DNA of 64,000 nt from Ilyonectria destructans (GCA_020740775.1 JAHEWK010000003.1:3876291-3940290), one strand, 5' to 3'. Numbered from the stretch's first letter, positions 12,916 to 24,486 are shown. Notes: generated by a model from the sequence alone, not told the origin. A program made the numbers and translations.

Positions 12916-13380
12916 ATGACTTGGATCTCCCGCGCCGTTACTGTGACCGGCCTTGTGCTCCTCGCCCACGCGTACGTCTCCAACTGATTCCGTATGCCAC
13001 CCAGCTAACCGCCAGAATCTAGGTGCTACTCGGCACAGGAGCACTCAGCCATCGCGTCGGCGTCAGCGCAGCACGCCACGGCACAACAGCTATCAACACA
13101 CTCCCTACCGATCGATATATCCATCGAGGCATTGGCAGCGACACTGGTCGTGTGCCTAGGGCTAGTTCTGGGATCCCCGAAGCTACGACCGATCCGATGG
13201 CACGAGTGGGCTGGCAAGATTGAGCGGGAGGGAGCGGCCGGGTTCCGTTCGGGCAGCGGCGATGTGGACAAGGACTATCAGGGCAACCCATTTGGTGCGC
13301 TGGAGACGCGCCCAGGGTTCGTGGATATCCGCAAGCAGCGGCGTGACTTTGCAGACTGGGTCAAGGCTGGCAGCAAGTAA
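12916..13380 (+). CDS. emc5: ER membrane protein complex subunit 5 (Emc5/MMgT family)
   Basis: Subunit of the ER membrane protein complex, the insertase for tail-anchored and multipass proteins; the family is also called membrane magnesium transporter. Exons 12916-12971 and 13023-13380 give 137 residues, the usual length for the family. The N-terminal hydrophobic helix (VTVTGLVLLAHA) runs straight into CYSAQEHSA, matching the typical LLAHAxYSAxEH signature. A second helix follows at about residues 50-70 (IEALAATLVVCLGLVLGSP), then a polar cytosolic tail with NPFGALETRPGFVDIR. The splice junction splits the Ala codon before CYSAQ. The gene is easily missed because exon 1 codes for only 18 residues. 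Confidence 0.9.
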
Positions 13381-13932
13381 TGACGGCACCTTGAGAATGT
13401 GTACCAAATACAGATGGATCTTGTGGTCCAGTTATGGCGCATTCGAGATTGTACAACGATCTTGGTCCGGGATCTTCTTCATCGGCTAGTAGTCTTGGGC
13501 CTTTCAATAGTCCCAAGGGACATGTCAACTGAGGACGACAAGCTCGCTAGATATCCGCCCCAGGAACCGATCATCCGACACTACTCCAAGCCAACTTATA
13601 TCCTAGCGTAGACAAGATAAAGCGCCAGTATTGCTATGTAGGCGCACCGGGATCTAGGTACCTGATAGTCAGTGGGCTGTAGCGGTCCACTGACATGCCA
13701 CCGCACCTTCCCTCTTGCCTCAGCGTCACCTTCCTTGACAAACTCTTAACAACCTTCAACACAAGGCAACAAAATTGGAAATATAACATTCCAAACGCTT
13801 TCTCATATCCCTCCCACAATCTTCATCCCAGGTTGAACTGGATTAGTGACTTTGCCCCCCCCCAACGTCTGCAATTCCTTGTAACCCTTCAACCATTCCT
13901 TCCCTGCAGCCTGTGACTGGCTCTTCTCGCAA
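13381..13932. promoter_or_regulatory. EMC5 3' region and MSH5 promoter
   Basis: 552 bases. The last ~230 are pyrimidine-rich (runs of C and CTT near 13700-13910), typical of a fungal 5' leader. No clear meiotic URS1 element (GGCGGCT) was found by eye. Confidence 0.4.
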
Positions 13933-16900
13933 ATGCCACCTGTACATTCTTCAAGCGCGTCTGGCTCACGCCAAAGGGGTCGGGGTGGGAGAGCTGGTGG
14001 GAGAGCTAGTAGGCACAGCCAGCGGCCCAATCGCAGCAGCACCGTCTCGTCGTCAAGAACAGGCTCAACAAGGCGGCAACCACCGCGGAGATCCATCCCC
14101 CCGGTTCAGCGTCGGACACTGTCTTCTAGCCAGTCCTTCCGCTCTCCTCGCCCAGGGAACAGCTCGCAGGTTGATACGCCATCTTCCAGCGTCCGCAACT
14201 CAGGTCAACCAGCCTCGGTCGCTAGCGGCCAGGATGTCAGGGACCACAGCAGCCCCGAATCCGTGTTGAATGAAGTCATAATGGCCATTGACATGCGAGA
14301 AAAATCCACCATTGGTTGTGCGTACTTTACCACGGAAGAAGGCGTCATACGAATTTCAGAGGACATTCCCATGGCAAATATGGACATCGCCGAACAATTC
14401 CTCATTCACGTCCAACCTACCACCCTGCTCATATCAGCCAGAGCTCCTGAAGAATTTCACGTGTATCTTGAAAAGCAATGTGCTTCTTCAGACGAAGGTA
14501 CAATACTCCCAGCCTACTGTTTATCACCAACAAACATTATTGACCTTGTGTAGGGGGATCCTCTCATGGTGTCATTTTTCGTGGCTTGCAATCTTCTGAA
14601 TTCTCACTCGACTCCGCTTGTGAAAGATTGCTCAACCTCCAAGTCGCTCATTCACACTCTATCAAAGCGATCTTCTCAGGTGGCATTGACGGCGACCCAC
14701 ATGATGACGGTGTTCGCCAAGCAGATGGAGGTTTGAGACAGGAATCCCGAGTATTCAAGTCTCTCCGCTGTGGTGCATCCATCAATCTCAACAGTCATGT
14801 TTCCGTTCGTCGTTCCGAAACGTGTATATGTTGTTCGAAGAACTGATTCCTTCTAGGTCGGTTGCGCTGGTGCTGTGCTAGGTGATCTCCACCGCCGCCG
14901 GTCTGCTGGCTTCCTACCCGATGGACAGGTCGCAGGTGTTCTTTTCCGCGTTCAGTCGGTTGAGATGTTTTCGCTTTCAGCTTACATGTTTGTCAGCTCT
15001 GATGCTCTCTTATCCCTCCAACTTGTCCAGACCGAACTTCACCCAAACAGCCAGGCATTGGGTCCCAACCCGAACAAAGACAGCACCAAGGAGAGTCTAT
15101 CGGTCTATGGCCTTTTTCACTATTTAGCGTGTACGCCTCAGGGCCGAACGCGATTACGACAGTTGTTTCTCCGCCCGGTGCGTGATATGGGATTAATCAG
15201 GGAGAGGCAGAAGACTATCTCGGCGCTACTCCAGCCCGACAATGCGGACAGTCTTGCCCAAATCACTTCACTCCTACACAAGATCCGAAACATTAGAACA
15301 ACATTTACTCAATTAAGAAAAGGCATAGAGTTTCCGTCTGCTGGTCAGTCATTCGACAAGGGAGTATGGGCTACCATCCAAAATTTCACGGCTCAGATTT
15401 TAGGGCTGAGAGAGGCTGTGACATCGCTGAATGGATGTGCTGGTCTTGAAATAATTGACAAGGTAATTTTCCTGCATCTAAAATACATATTAAAGGAGCG
15501 TACTGATTATATCGTTCTGCAGCTCCTCGGTGGTCTTCCTCCCCCTAGTTTCGTTTCGGTCGGTGATATGATCAACAAAACGATTGATTTCGACCAGTCT
15601 AAATCTCGCCATCGATCATCTGTCAAGGCTGGAGTGGATCATGAACTTGACGAGCTCAAGAGAAGATATGATGGAATGGACAGCTTCTTGACAGAAGTGG
15701 TCAATCACATGAACCGAGAGCTACCAGAATGGGCTTGTCAGTATGTACGCTCTTGTATCTTTCTGCCTCAAATCGGGTTCCTCACTGTCGTTGAGCCGAA
15801 CCCGGACACCGGCAACGGTCGTTATGAGGGTGAGGGTGCAGCTGGTGGGGCATGGGATAAACTTTTTGAGGCGGAGGGAGCTGTATGCTATAAAAACAGC
15901 TACATGAGAGAACTCGACGAAGAGTATGGAGATATGTACTGCCAGATCGGAGGTAAGAAGCTTCATTTTATGCCATCCTCCATACTAACCCCGGACCAGA
16001 CAGGGAGGTTGAAATCATCCACTCGCTTGCCAACAGAATCATAGAACACGAGGATGCGCTTGTCTCGGCGTCGGATATTTGTGGCGAATTCGATGCCATC
16101 ATGGCGCTGGCTCTGGGGGCAGACAAGTACGGATGGCGAGCACCCACCATGGTTGAGGCAAGTGTGATTCAGATCGAGGGCGGCCGTCACCCTCTGCAAG
16201 AACTCGTTGTGCCGTCTTTCGTACCCAACAACTGCCGCCTCGCATCGGGAGAATCCGATTGCGACGACGACGATCGGGAACTGCCGCAAGCCTTGGTTCT
16301 AACTGGGCCAAATCATTCCGGCAAAAGCGTATATCTCAAGCAAGTGGCCATCATCGTCTATCTCGCACATCTTGGTAGCTTTGTGCCTGCTAGCCAGGCC
16401 ACGATCGGTCTCACAGACAAGATTCTAACATGCATGTCTACAAGAGAGAGCATGTCTGGGGCTGAAAGTGCATTTGCCAGAGACCTGAAGCAAGCGGCGT
16501 TGTCGACGAGATGCTCAACTTCACAAAGTCTCGTTTTAGTAGACGAATTCGGGAAGGGGACCAACGCAGATGATGGTTCCGGCTTATTAGCCTCATTATT
16601 GAATCACTTTCTAGCCTTGAGGCGAAACTCACCACGGCTCCTAGTAGCAACCCATTATCATGAGATCTTCGAGGGAGGTTACTTACGGGAACACAAGGGT
16701 CTGTGTTTGGCCCACCTAGATGTGAGAGTGGACTGGAACGCACCACAGCCCGATGAACAGGTGACATACCTTTTTAGCCTTGCTTATGGACATAGTACCT
16801 CGAGTTTTGGGGGCAAGTGCGCAGCGCTGAACGGTGTCCCAAGCACGGTTGTTGAGCGGGCCGACGCGATTGCTTTGCTTCTAGCACAGAATGAGGACAT

Positions 16901-17066
16901 CGGGGCAATTTGTACCCGACTATCACCGCAAGAAGAAAAGAAGCTAGATGAAGCGGAAAGAATAGCCAGAAGGTTTCTAGGTGAGGACTTTGGAGGAGAT
17001 GGAAGTAACGTAAGCAGGGATGGTGGAAGGTCCGTCAAGAGTGCTTTGGAAGACTTGCTATCATAA
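13933..17066 (+). CDS. msh5: Meiosis-specific MutS homologue MSH5
   Basis: Partner of MSH4 in the MutSgamma heterodimer, which stabilises Holliday-junction intermediates and promotes meiotic crossovers; it does not repair mismatches. Exons 13933-14497, 14554-14804, 14857-15462, 15523-15952, 16000-17066 give 972 residues. The N-terminal ~110 residues are Arg/Ser-rich and disordered. MutS core motifs follow: the connector (IGCAYFTTEEG), lever and clamp (SLSVYGLFHYLACTPQGR), Walker A TGPNHSGKS at about residue 720, and Walker B/D-loop LVDEFGKGTNADDG. MSH5 rather than MSH4 is chosen from the context around Walker A (YLKQV..I.YLAHLGSFVPA) and the connector. The intron at 15463-15522 is 60 nt, in frame and stop-free, so a simple ORF reading would wrongly retain it. 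The donor at 14805 is the weak GTTCGT. Confidence 0.93.
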
Positions 17067-17213
17067 GACCCGATGTCTACCGTTGGAGGAGACGCGGGCG
17101 TAAATATGGACGGCGAAGGGAGAGCCGTAGTAATATTTCCGGAGGGGGTGTAGGAGCTCATGAGAAGGCTTCATTTCGACGTAGCACAGGGACAAAGGAA
17201 AAGAATAATGTGT

Positions 17214-17948
17214 TCACAACGTCTTTTGAAGAGTACCCGACTGGACTAACTGAGCAATAGCACGGACAAGCAAGTCATGCTCGATAGAGTGGATTCTTGT
17301 CTCCAAATCCTCGAGGGAGTCAGACTTGGAGCACTCAACCTCATGAACGAGGATAGGCGCTCCCCTGTCGACCTCAGCGATAACATAGTGCACCATGACG
17401 CCAGTCCGGCCATTCTGGAGGGTGCCAGCCTGGCAATCGGCATGAGCACGGGAAATGGCGCCTGCACCATCGTACTTGCCTATAACAAGACCAGTGAGTA
17501 TATTGTGGCAGCATGATGTGAGTTAGTTAGTAATGAGGAGATACGTACCTGGCAGGGCGGGGTGGAGGTTGATGACGGGAATGCCAACAGCCTGGAGAGG
17601 GTCAAGGAAGGCCTTGGTGAAGACGTGCATCCAGCCAGCGAGGACAACCATGTGCGGCTTTTCGGCAGCAATCTTGTTGCCCAGGTCGGCGTCATAACGA
17701 GCGCGAGCCTCGTTGACCTTGCCGGCGTCCTTCTCGCCGGCCGCGTGGTAGCCCTTGTTGACGAGGTTGAAGTACTCGGAGGGCACACCAGCCAGCTCGG
17801 CGCGCTTGGTAGCGTAGGCCGTCTTGCGGTTGACGATGACTTTGGAGACGCGGGTGTTGGGGATCCGCCCATCGGCACAGGCGTCGAGAATGGCCTGCAA
17901 GTTGGACCCGTTGCCGGAGGCCATGACGAGAAGCGTAGTTTCGGCCAT
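17214..17948 (-). CDS. ade8: Phosphoribosylglycinamide formyltransferase (GAR transformylase, Ade8/PurN type)
   Basis: Cytosolic enzyme of de novo purine synthesis: GAR + 10-formyl-THF to FGAR. Exons 17948-17549 and 17479-17214 give 221 residues, the normal size for a monofunctional enzyme. The phosphate-binding loop is near the N-terminus (MASGNGSNLQAI), the catalytic INLHPALPG motif supplies the Asn and His, and VDRGAPI in exon 2 supplies the conserved Asp. The 69-nt intron interrupts the Gly codon right after LHPALP, so each exon alone looks like a partial protein. It converges on MSH5 with 147 nt between stop codons. A 12-bp tandem repeat lies in its 5' leader. AMP deaminase, another purine enzyme, is 23 kb away and not clustered with it. 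Confidence 0.95.
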
Positions 17949-18818
17949 GGTGATGGTTGACGGCGATGCGGGACACGATGCGAGACACGATGCGAGATAC
18001 GATGTAAGGGTTTTCTAGGTGGTCTGCATTATCTTTTTCCAGTGGCCCTGTGGAGGGGAGCCGACATCCTCCGTGGTTCACTGCTGAACGGCTGGTGGAT
18101 GAGACATTGGAGTAAGCGCCAGACGCCCCGCAAAACTCTGCTACCCAATGCTCAACGGGCGACTTTTCTGTCAGCCAGAAGCAGTTCCGTGATGATTGTG
18201 TATAATCCTATGCCTCTGGCACTAATTCGTTCAAAAACGTGTTAACACTATGTTTAGCCAGGCGTATATGTACAACGAATTTGGATCATTCGAGACTGAA
18301 CCCCGCTATTTGCTTCCTTCAATAAACCTGACGCCAAAATAACAAATTCAAAGCAAAGTCTATGCAAATCAACCCCAGGCCAGATTCTTTTGACCTTGGC
18401 CGTGACGTTATCTCCAAGGCAAGATCTCATACTGGACCGTATCCGTCGGCCCAGTTGCCTACCATTGTAGGACTGGGATGGCGTCGTCCTGATGTGAAGC
18501 CAACCAAATATTTAAGAAGTCCTGCATCATCATAACTCCCAGAGGTCAGCTAGAGAATGAGCTGCCTCATCAAAAAGACCAAAACGGCCAAAATGGCGCC
18601 GTATGAGGGGGACCATGGCATTTACGGCCTCGCCATCATTTTTGTGAACAGTGAACGACGTGTGTGCCGAATGACCCGCTATTTCCCGCACAATACTGCT
18701 CCAGGAGAGACAATAGAGTATACAGTACAGGCCATTGTTCTCCAGCCGAGTACCAAGTACTGTCAGCTCGGCGGCTAACCGTGGCTTTGGCCCGTCGCAA
18801 AAGCAGGAGGCGGCTACA
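17949..18818. promoter_or_regulatory. GAR transformylase promoter and downstream spacer
   Basis: 870 bases upstream of the GAR transformylase start and downstream of the next minus-strand gene. It includes the 12-bp repeat at 17965-18000. The frames at 18530-18856 have no recognisable product. Confidence 0.4.
17965..18000. repeat. 12-bp tandem repeat x3 in the GAR transformylase leader
   Basis: Three adjacent copies of GATGCGNGANAC (GATGCGGGACAC, GATGCGAGACAC, GATGCGAGATAC), followed by a fourth partial unit. They lie 17-52 nt upstream of the start codon and so probably in the 5' UTR. Confidence 0.7.
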
Positions 18819-19566
18819 TCAAATAACGACAATAAGCAGGCCGATAGCAATACCAAAGCCAGCTACCAGGACATTAACCCGTGTAGAGAAGGGAGCAGCT
18901 GATCCATACTCAGAGCACTGCGTAGCTTCCGAGCAAGCCTTAGAGCTCAAACTCGAACATATTGAGGTTGCCGAAGTGCCCAGGGCAGAACCGTCAGCCT
19001 CAACTGTGGTTCCTCCACCGCCGGGCACAGCAATGGTCACACCGTATTGGCCGCCGCTACCGAGGACCGTCACACAGGCATCGTAATTTTCTGAGCACAC
19101 ATCGACGGCAGAGTTGCAGGCGTCGCTATCGGCGTATGAGGTCGGGGCGTACGGGAACGAGAAGTATGAGTTGGAGACGTAGGACGCGATCGCAGTCGGG
19201 TTACCGGTAGCTGAGGCCGGTGCTGCTCCGGTACAGACGGCGCTGCGACGAGGTTAGTATAGCGGACGCAAGTTCGGGAAGCCGCACTCACCCGGAAGGG
19301 CAACAAGCCGGGCTGTTATCGGCATCGAGAGCGCATGTCTGTCCGTCCTGGCAGCAAATGTCGCTAAATTGAGCACCGAGGTCCTTCGAGCACTGGAATG
19401 TATTGGAGGGACATGAATCAGCCCTCCTGAAGAGAAACGAGGCTGCGGGCACGTAAGACGCTGCGGGTACGTCAGAGGCTGTTAGTGTCGCAACGGCAAG
19501 GACTGCGATAGCTGAGGGCAGCCGGCCCGCAAGCAATGCCAGCGACAGCCAGCCCTGGCGGATCAT
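18819..19566 (-). CDS. Secreted Cys-rich, probably GPI-anchored surface protein
   Basis: Predicted cell-surface protein of unknown function. Exons 19566-19292 and 19242-18819 give 232 residues. The start at 19566 gives a classic signal peptide (MIRQGWLSLALLAG, then a second hydrophobic stretch). The N-terminal domain carries a cysteine cluster (C..FQC..FSDICCQDGQTCALD..ACCPSG), and a second set (SDACNSAVDVCSENYDAC) lies in the middle. A Ser/Gly/Thr stretch and a C-terminal hydrophobic tail (VLVAGFGIAIGLLIVVI) with no charged residues after it fit GPI addition or a terminal membrane anchor. Similar small CC-containing surface proteins are common in filamentous ascomycetes. The intron (19243-19291, 49 nt) is short but canonical. 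I do not recognise a named family. Confidence 0.75.
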
Positions 19567-20130
19567 GATGACGATGTCGGAGGATGGGGTCAAGAGGTCG
19601 AAGCGGTGTGTTCAGAAGATGCCAACGGAGTATGTATGCACTTAGGATGAGGCGAGGGAGATGGATAGATATTTGTGAGTGGCCAAGCAAGAAACAGGGA
19701 CCATCAGGCGCTGGAACGGCAGCCGGGGGTGGCTTTTTCCTCTTTGCCGTCGCGCGGACTCCGGGTCAGGGTTCTGGGACGATGTCCGACGGTGGGGTGG
19801 TGATTGAATGCTTGTCTCGCTGTCCCATCCTGTCGCAGTGCATGGTTGTGCAGCAGGCCTTGGGCTCCTAGGTCGGCTCAGTCTGGGGCTGACCCGACCT
19901 GGATACGGGAGGTGACAAGGCGTGGAATGATGTCATTGGTGGTTGGGCCAGTTGACCGAGCAACCCCGCATCCACAGCCCACCAAGCAACCGCTCCCTGG
20001 CCGTCAAATGCCTCCTAGTCAACCCTTAGTTCGTAGGTGGTTCATTAATAAGTGTACTATGTAGTAGACTACGTAAAGACAAGGTGAATAATATGCATAC
20101 AAGGGGGCCCTGTTCCGCCGTGAATCATCA
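19567..20130. other. Intergenic region upstream of the GPI-type protein
   Basis: 564 bases holding the promoter of the minus-strand surface-protein gene and the 3' end of the next minus-strand gene. No other gene or repeat is supported. Confidence 0.4.
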
Positions 20131-21027
20131 TCAATGGCCCCGGACGTGGGCCAGGATCTGTCTCAACCGGTCAAGTGCCTTCGTTTCTGGTGCCTGGGTG
20201 GGGACGGCTTCCCTGGAAGACAACTCTTCCACCTCGCGCCGAGCCTCCGCCGCCAGCGGCTCCAGGTCGCCCCAAACCTGGTCAGTGTATGAGGAGAGAA
20301 CGTCGCTCCATTGATGGAGCCAGATGCTTCGTGCCTCGTCTAGGTTCCTGGTCCCTAGGTGGAGCTGCGCATCCTCGGCCGAGGCAGCCGGCTGGCTGAG
20401 AAAGTCCGGGGTGAAGTTGAGCATATCGTCCCAACGGGGCTCGAGATGTGTGGAATTGAAGAGGGCTTCTCGAAGCTTGGCCGCCGCCTCGGGAGATAGA
20501 TCGTCGTCTTCGGCCGTATCAGTATGAGCTCCCAAGTCAAGCCCATCGTCGGGTCCATCGAGCAGATTGACAACTGCTGCGCCGTCCACCCTCTGTTGCT
20601 CGACGAATGATGAATCTCGTTGATATAACTGCTGATGGTGATGCTGTTGCTCAAAGTCCAAAGAAGACCCAGACCCAACAAAATCATTAAACGCCTGAGA
20701 TGCCGTGCTGGTGTCCAATGATGTTTGCATTCTTATGGAATCGCCCATTCCCGTCGAGTGCAGCCTATGCGCCGATGCCTCACCTGCCGTTGACGAAGCC
20801 CTGTCAATGTTGCTGAAGCTCGCCGCGCCCTTTTCCCCAACTTGCTGGCTGGCTAGGTCAGGGCCACCAGTTACTGCGTTGAGCGCCAACCTCCCGGACG
20901 CTTGGAGGCGGTTGGCGATGGATCTAGAGGCACTGGTAGATGCATCTTTCTCCTTACCCTTGGTATTGTTGGATATTCTGCCATCGCCCTCCCGCGCATT
21001 ACTCCCAGTCTTATCATGTTCTTCCAT
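20131..21027 (-). CDS. Uncharacterised acidic, mostly disordered protein
   Basis: Single-exon frame of 298 residues from the ATG at 21027; the open frame extends upstream to 21042 but without an ATG. The N-terminal 190 residues are Ser/Gln/Asp-rich and look disordered, with a His/Gln run near the middle. The last ~110 residues look folded and helical (DDLSPEAAAKLREALFN, WLHQWSDVLSSYTDQVW, LDRLRQILAHVRGH) and keep sensible coding character. No known domain, signal peptide or membrane helix was seen. Coding status is supported by the long uninterrupted frame and a C-terminal half that alternates hydrophobic and charged residues. The function is unknown. Confidence 0.65.
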   Translation of the reverse strand: MEEHDKTGSNAREGDGRISNNTKGKEKDASTSASRSIANRLQASGRLALNAVTGGPDLASQQVGEKGAASFSNIDRASSTAGEASAHRLHSTGMGDSIRMQTSLDTSTASQAFNDFVGSGSSLDFEQQHHHQQLYQRDSSFVEQQRVDGAAVVNLLDGPDDGLDLGAHTDTAEDDDLSPEAAAKLREALFNSTHLEPRWDDMLNFTPDFLSQPAASAEDAQLHLGTRNLDEARSIWLHQWSDVLSSYTDQVWGDLEPLAAEARREVEELSSREAVPTQAPETKALDRLRQILAHVRGH

Positions 21028-21042
21028 GCTGAAAGTCTCCAC

Positions 21043-22656
21043 TGGTCGACGACGTGGGGGAGACGGGCTGGTGAGTTTCGTTGTGGCTGGATCGAGGAGG
21101 AGAAACGTAGATAGTTTGCACGATACTATACGAACCCGGATTTAGAGAGTGGTAGTATTCCGGTAGTCAAGCTAGATTTAAATATAGTTTATGCGACTAG
21201 CTTCTCGCCGAGGTGAAGAAGCCGACGTAACTTCCTGCGCATGCATGACAATGGCGGACGAGCGGGTGCGGATCCGGCCGGGTTCTGCTTGTGAGGCCGA
21301 GGTCGAGGGAGATAATCGTACGAATGGTAGCAATTCGCACATGCTCGCTTGCCCAATTAGGGAGCTATCTACAGCACCGGAAACGGACACAATCCCCCAC
21401 GTGCCGACCTACCTTCCCTGGCCACCCTCTATCCTCGTAGGCTCGGCTCGAAGGTCACCCGAGCCACTCGGCTGCAAGCCCATTACATTCGATGCGTCAG
21501 GCAGCTAGACAGGGCCGGGTTGCGGTGGGTGAGGTGAGGTGAGGTGAGGTGAGGTGGGCGAGGCGAGGGGTGAGTTGGAGTTGGTCAGGTTCCTGGGTTT
21601 TTAGTGGAGGGGGTTTTCCACCCCGCCGTTACCTCTGGCCAGCAGGGAGCAAGCACCTCAGTCAGCATGGAAGGGATGGAAGTTGAGGTGGACCGCCCTC
21701 TGAACAGCTGCAGTGGAGGTACCTCCAGCGCCTCGTCCAGGTGGCACCAGCAGCTCCAGCACCCATTGCAGCACTAGGCACAGTGAATGCGTCCAGGCGG
21801 GGCACCCAGCAGTCAGTCGTGTGGGAAGCATTGGAGCGGTACCTAAGGCACCGCACCGGAGCGCAGAGCTTCGAGGTACCTCAGGTGTTAACCAAGGATG
21901 GACATGCTCTCAGCAGTGCGGTTGGGTACTTCTGGACCCAACCAACCACAAAGCACCCACCCGTACCTCACACCTCATCGAGCACACGCACCAACCCCAT
22001 CACACCTGTCCCGTCCGATCCCAAATCAAACTTGCACCTCACCCTTGGGCCCTGCTGCGTCACATCCCTCGCCCCAAACTCGTCCTCTCGACCATCTCTC
22101 GCTCGCCGCGGCATCCCTTGGCCTTCATCCTCGCTCGCCTCTTCCCCTCCCACGCGGTCCTGTCCGACATAGCGACCGCCTCTCCGCCTTGCCGCCTCTC
22201 CGCCACTCCGTGTCGCTGCTGCTAGCTGCTGCTGCCCTCGCGCCCGCCGCCCGCCCACTCTCAACCCACCAACGACCGCCTCGAACGCCGGCCGACCTAC
22301 ATCATCCATCACCACCACCTCCAACACCACCCTTCCGCCTCCACCCCGATCGTCGCCCGTTGCCTACTCCCGCTGAAATACCGGCAGACGACAACCACAT
22401 CGACGACGACTACGACTGCCAACGACGACACCGCCCGCCTCTTGCAAGACTAGGCGTGTCCTGCTGTAGCTCTTCTCCCGACCATCTCCTTCCACCTTGC
22501 CCACGCAAGCTCCGCCGCTCATCCCCAGCAACCTGCCTTGGTCCATCCCCCTCCCTGGCCCCTCGCCCTCACCAGACTTTCTTTCACCTCTCCTCTTCAA
22601 TCTCTCTAGATACCCGCCCGCACCCCGTCTAGCCCCCGCTATCGCTGCTCCCCAAA
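21043..22656. promoter_or_regulatory. PP2A-B promoter and long C-rich leader
   Basis: 1.6 kb between divergent genes. It contains five perfect GAGGT units (21531-21555), several palindromic GGTACC sites (about 21718, 21839 and 21873), and from ~21960 to 22640 a strongly C/CT-rich leader just before the PP2A-B start. An ATG-initiated open frame of 244 codons (21898-22632) lies in this leader. Its Pro/Ser/His/Arg composition looks like a by-product of C-richness rather than a protein. Confidence 0.5.
21531..21555. repeat. GAGGT pentanucleotide repeat x5
   Basis: Five perfect tandem GAGGT units with near-repeats on both sides, in the divergent region upstream of the PP2A-B gene. A simple microsatellite. 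Confidence 0.85.
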
Positions 22657-24486
22657 ATGGTCGATAGCGAAGCGAACTCCCCCACGTGGAAGTTCACTCA
22701 GTATGCTCCCACTACCCCACCTATTGTATCTTGGTCTTCGTCTTGCTAAGCTCATGCTCGCAGGTGCTTTGGTGACAAGGGCGATGTTGAGGACATCACT
22801 GAAGGTATGTTCTTTGCCCCTCTCCCTGTTTTTTTTTACTTGGATGTGCTGACCGCTCCCCCTCTCCTGCTGTAGCCGACATCATCTCAACGGTCGAGTT
22901 CGACCATACTGGCAACTATCTCGCCACGGGAGACAAAGGCGGGCGCGTCGTGTTGTTCGAGCGAAACGAGACGGTATGTTCTTCCTCCCAACTGCCCACC
23001 TGACTGCAACCAGTCTCCGCCACTGACACCATTCCGTCACCATTCTCGTCCCTTCCAACCCTGCACTGCCCCATGTATCGCCGTCTCTAACATCCCGATA
23101 GAAAAAGACTTGCGAGTACAAGTTTCACACCGAGTTCCAATCCCATGAGCCCGAGTTTGACTACCTAAAGTCCCTCGAGATTGAGGAAAAGATCAACAAA
23201 ATCAAGTGGTGCCGTCGACAAAACTCCTCTCACTACCTGCTATCCACCAACGACAAGACCATCAAGCTTTGGAAAGTCTTCGAGAAGTCACTCAAAGTCG
23301 TGGCTGAAAACAACCTCTCTCACGATGTCACTCCTGGCAGTCTGGCCGGCGGTGGTGGTGCTCCTCGACCCCTCCCAGCCCACCAGTTTCGGAATGCCGC
23401 CGATCTAAAGCTGCCTCGTCTCACACATCACGATACCGTCGTCGCCGCCGTGCCGCGCCGAACTTACGCCAACGCCCATGCCTACCACATCAACAGCATT
23501 TCTGTCAACAGTGACGGAGAGACCTTCATCAGCAGCGATGATTTGCGCATCAACCTGTGGAACCTCAACATCCAAGACCAGAGCTTTAACATCGTCGACA
23601 TCAAGCCTGCTAACATGGAGGAGCTGACCGAGGTCATTACAGCTGCCGAGTTCCACCCCATGAGCTGCAACTGGTTCATGTACGCTAGTTCAAAGGGTAC
23701 AATCAAGCTTGCCGACATGCGAGAGAGCGCCCTGTGCGACCAGCACGCGAAATGTTTGTATCCCCAATCTCGCGTAGGCCTACGATGGGCTAGGAGGGCT
23801 CCCGCTGACACATCCCAGTATTCGAGCAAGAGGAGGACCCATCCTCAAGGTCATTCTTTTCTGAAATTATTTCGTCCATCTCCGATGTTCGATTTTCGTA
23901 CGATGGCCGATATATTCTTTCTCGCGACTACCTCACAGTCAAAATTTGGGATATCAACATGGAGCGACAGCCCGTCAAGACGATACCGATCCACGAGCAT
24001 CTGCGCCCGCGATTGTGCGACACGTACGAGAACGACAGCATATTTGACAAGTTTGAGGTGGTATTTTCGGGCGATGCCAAGAACGTCATGACGGGCAGCT
24101 ACAACAACAACTTCATGATTTACCCGTCAGACCCCGACAAGGAGGTCGAGGTCGTTCTCCAAGCCGATAAGTCGGCCTTCAAGGCGAAGAAGGTCGGAGT
24201 ACCCACCCCCATCAACTCGTCGACGAGCCCGACTTCTACCAATGGCAGTAAGAAGGGTGGCTCACGGGCAGGAAGCCCTGGTGGGCAGGGTCAGAGAATG
24301 CGGAAGGAGACGGACGCCGATCAGATCGACTTCAACAAGAAGATCCTACACATGAGCTGGCATCCGTTCGAGGATAGCATTGCAATTGCTGCGACAAACA
24401 ATGTGAGTTGCGGAAAAGTACGGTACCTAGAAGGTTTGCAGCAGCTAACATGTCGATTGCAGCTCTTCGTCTTCTCAGCACTCTAG
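22657..24486 (+). CDS. Protein phosphatase 2A regulatory subunit B (B55/Cdc55 type)
   Basis: WD40 beta-propeller subunit that targets the PP2A core enzyme to substrates in cell-cycle, morphogenesis and septation control. Exons 22657-22700, 22764-22804, 22876-22973, 23102-23753, 23819-24402, 24463-24486 give 480 residues. B55 hallmarks are plain: [79 protein letters not shown] and the C-terminal NNLFVFSAL. An insert of about 60 residues rich in Gly/Ser/Lys before the last blade is usual in filamentous fungi. The first two coding exons are only 44 and 41 nt and the last is 24 nt, so they are easily lost in automatic models. The long C-rich leader suggests translational or promoter control. Confidence 0.96.

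Noticed and set aside
21898..22632. 244-codon open frame before the PP2A-B gene
   Set aside because: It lies in a C-rich leader, has extreme Pro/Ser/His/Arg composition and no domain, and ends just before a certain gene start. Treated as leader sequence, not a gene.
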